Of a DNA stretch of 64,000 nucleotides, positions 63,446-64,000 are shown in pieces. The stretch lies in the NCBI GenBank assembly GCA_943356465.1, contig CALREX010000001.1:62001-126000 (forward strand), given 5' to 3'. This DNA is from Candidatus Peribacteria bacterium (GTDB taxonomy: Bacteria; Patescibacteriota; Gracilibacteria; UBA1369; LOWO2-01-FULL-3). A model generated the notes under the pieces. It had not been told where the DNA came from. It made no database searches and saw only the letters and a program-made list of their open reading frames with translations. The translations under genes were made by a program, and so were the position numbers. Position 1 is the stretch's first letter, and the number at the start of each line of letters is the position of its first letter.

Positions 63446-64000
63446 TTATTTTAAAGAAAGCATTAAATTTTCCAATACCAATTTTAAATTTACATTCTTT
63501 TTGATTAAAGTCATAGCTTCATCGATTTTCAAAACAGTGTCTATATGCTCATAAGCATTCTCTCCATCCAAAATTTTACTCCTCAAAACATTTGATAAAA
63601 TAGTTACAAATGTATCAATTTTAGTTTCATCCTCGACAAGATCGCTAACATAAGAAAATCTTTCCGTAATATTTTTATGTTCCAAAAAGAATATAACATC
63701 ACTATAAATTTTAATATAATTTGCAAGTTCATCGGGATTTTCCATAAGATTCACGGCCTTTCCGGTTTTTCCGAGAGAAAAAAGACCGACTTTTTTTATG
63801 GTATCTTCATCGCATTCGCTATACATCTCGCGTAGCTTCCGTTCGAGATATCCGGCTGAAACAAGAGCAAAATTCATAACTCTCACACGCGAAATAATCG
63901 TTGGTAAAACAGCCCTGACATTGTTTGTAGTCAAAATAAAAATAGTACGCTCGGGCGGCTCTTCAAGCATTTTCAAAAAGCTGTTTGCCGCATCGGTAGT
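63446..64000 (-). CDS. holB: DNA polymerase III delta' subunit (5' part outside window)
   Basis: The open frame runs past the window edge; the visible part includes SFLKMLEEPPERTIFILTTN and LPTIISRVRVMNF, the clamp-loader sensor motifs of HolB/DnaX-type AAA+ proteins. The Walker A region lies outside. The C-terminal domain after these motifs is short and without zinc-binding Cys, favouring delta' over gamma/tau. Confidence 0.82.
   Translation of the reverse strand, partial: TTDAANSFLKMLEEPPERTIFILTTNNVRAVLPTIISRVRVMNFALVSAGYLERKLREMYSECDEDTIKKVGLFSLGKTGKAVNLMENPDELANYIKIYSDVIFFLEHKNITERFSYVSDLVEDETKIDTFVTILSNVLRSKILDGENAYEHIDTVLKIDEAMTLIKKNVNLKLVLENLMLSLK

Overview
The window looks like AT-rich chromosome from a small-genome bacterium of the Candidate Phyla Radiation (Patescibacteria), possibly on the Peregrinibacteria side. 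This rests on inference. Most start codons lack a Shine-Dalgarno sequence, many orphan genes have their own sigma70-type promoter, and surface proteins and lipoproteins of CPR type (beta-propeller, DUF3352, VanW) are common. TGA acts as a real stop (for example at 15038-15040 and at the end of the gene at 48069), so the glycine recoding of Gracilibacteria and Absconditabacteria is not present. Penicillin-binding protein, lipoproteins and an SLH-domain protein point to a peptidoglycan envelope with an S-layer-like surface. No outer-membrane genes were seen.

Layout. 1-8.9 kb: a partial SLH/beta-propeller surface protein, a compact sufCBDSU iron-sulfur operon, a DUF3352-like lipoprotein and ribosomal protein L33. 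9-16.9 kb: tRNA-Thr, a long non-coding structured block, several orphan genes with their own promoters, small secreted and lipoproteins, an M50 protease, three tandem GC-rich 76-bp repeats and tRNA-Ser. 17-23 kb: cupredoxin lipoprotein, TMEM43-like membrane protein, SmpB, the nadE-nadM pair and a phosphohexomutase. 23-30 kb: a large surface protein, topA and a Ca2+/Na+ exchanger. 30-34 kb: HU and pheST. 34-44.5 kb: a very large methyltransferase-like protein, a PAS-PAS-GAF sensor, PBP1A, a membrane-anchored beta protein, a pentapeptide/K+ channel fusion, DoxX and an O-methyltransferase. 44.5-51 kb: RdgB, a membrane-tethered ECF-type sigma factor, a TrmB-like regulator, a SAM methyltransferase, an M15-type peptidase and tmRNA. 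51-64 kb: two paralogous small proteins, an aquaporin-like channel, mfd, dnaN, rny, YtxH and VanW proteins, two pentapeptide proteins, a TPR protein and a partial holB.

How the genes work together. Housekeeping modules are Fe-S assembly (suf), trans-translation (smpB at 19.6 kb and tmRNA at 51 kb), NAD synthesis (nadE, nadM), Phe-tRNA synthesis (pheST), replication and repair (dnaN, holB, topA, mfd), RNA decay (rny), nucleotide-pool cleaning (rdgB) and cell wall (PBP1A, VanW, M15-type peptidase). Between them lie accessory units: sensor or regulator proteins with unusual architecture, surface proteins and structured non-coding DNA. The least explained items are the 9.3-9.9 kb non-coding block, the repeats beside tRNA-Ser, the membrane-bound sigma factor, and a set of orphan genes with similar promoters.
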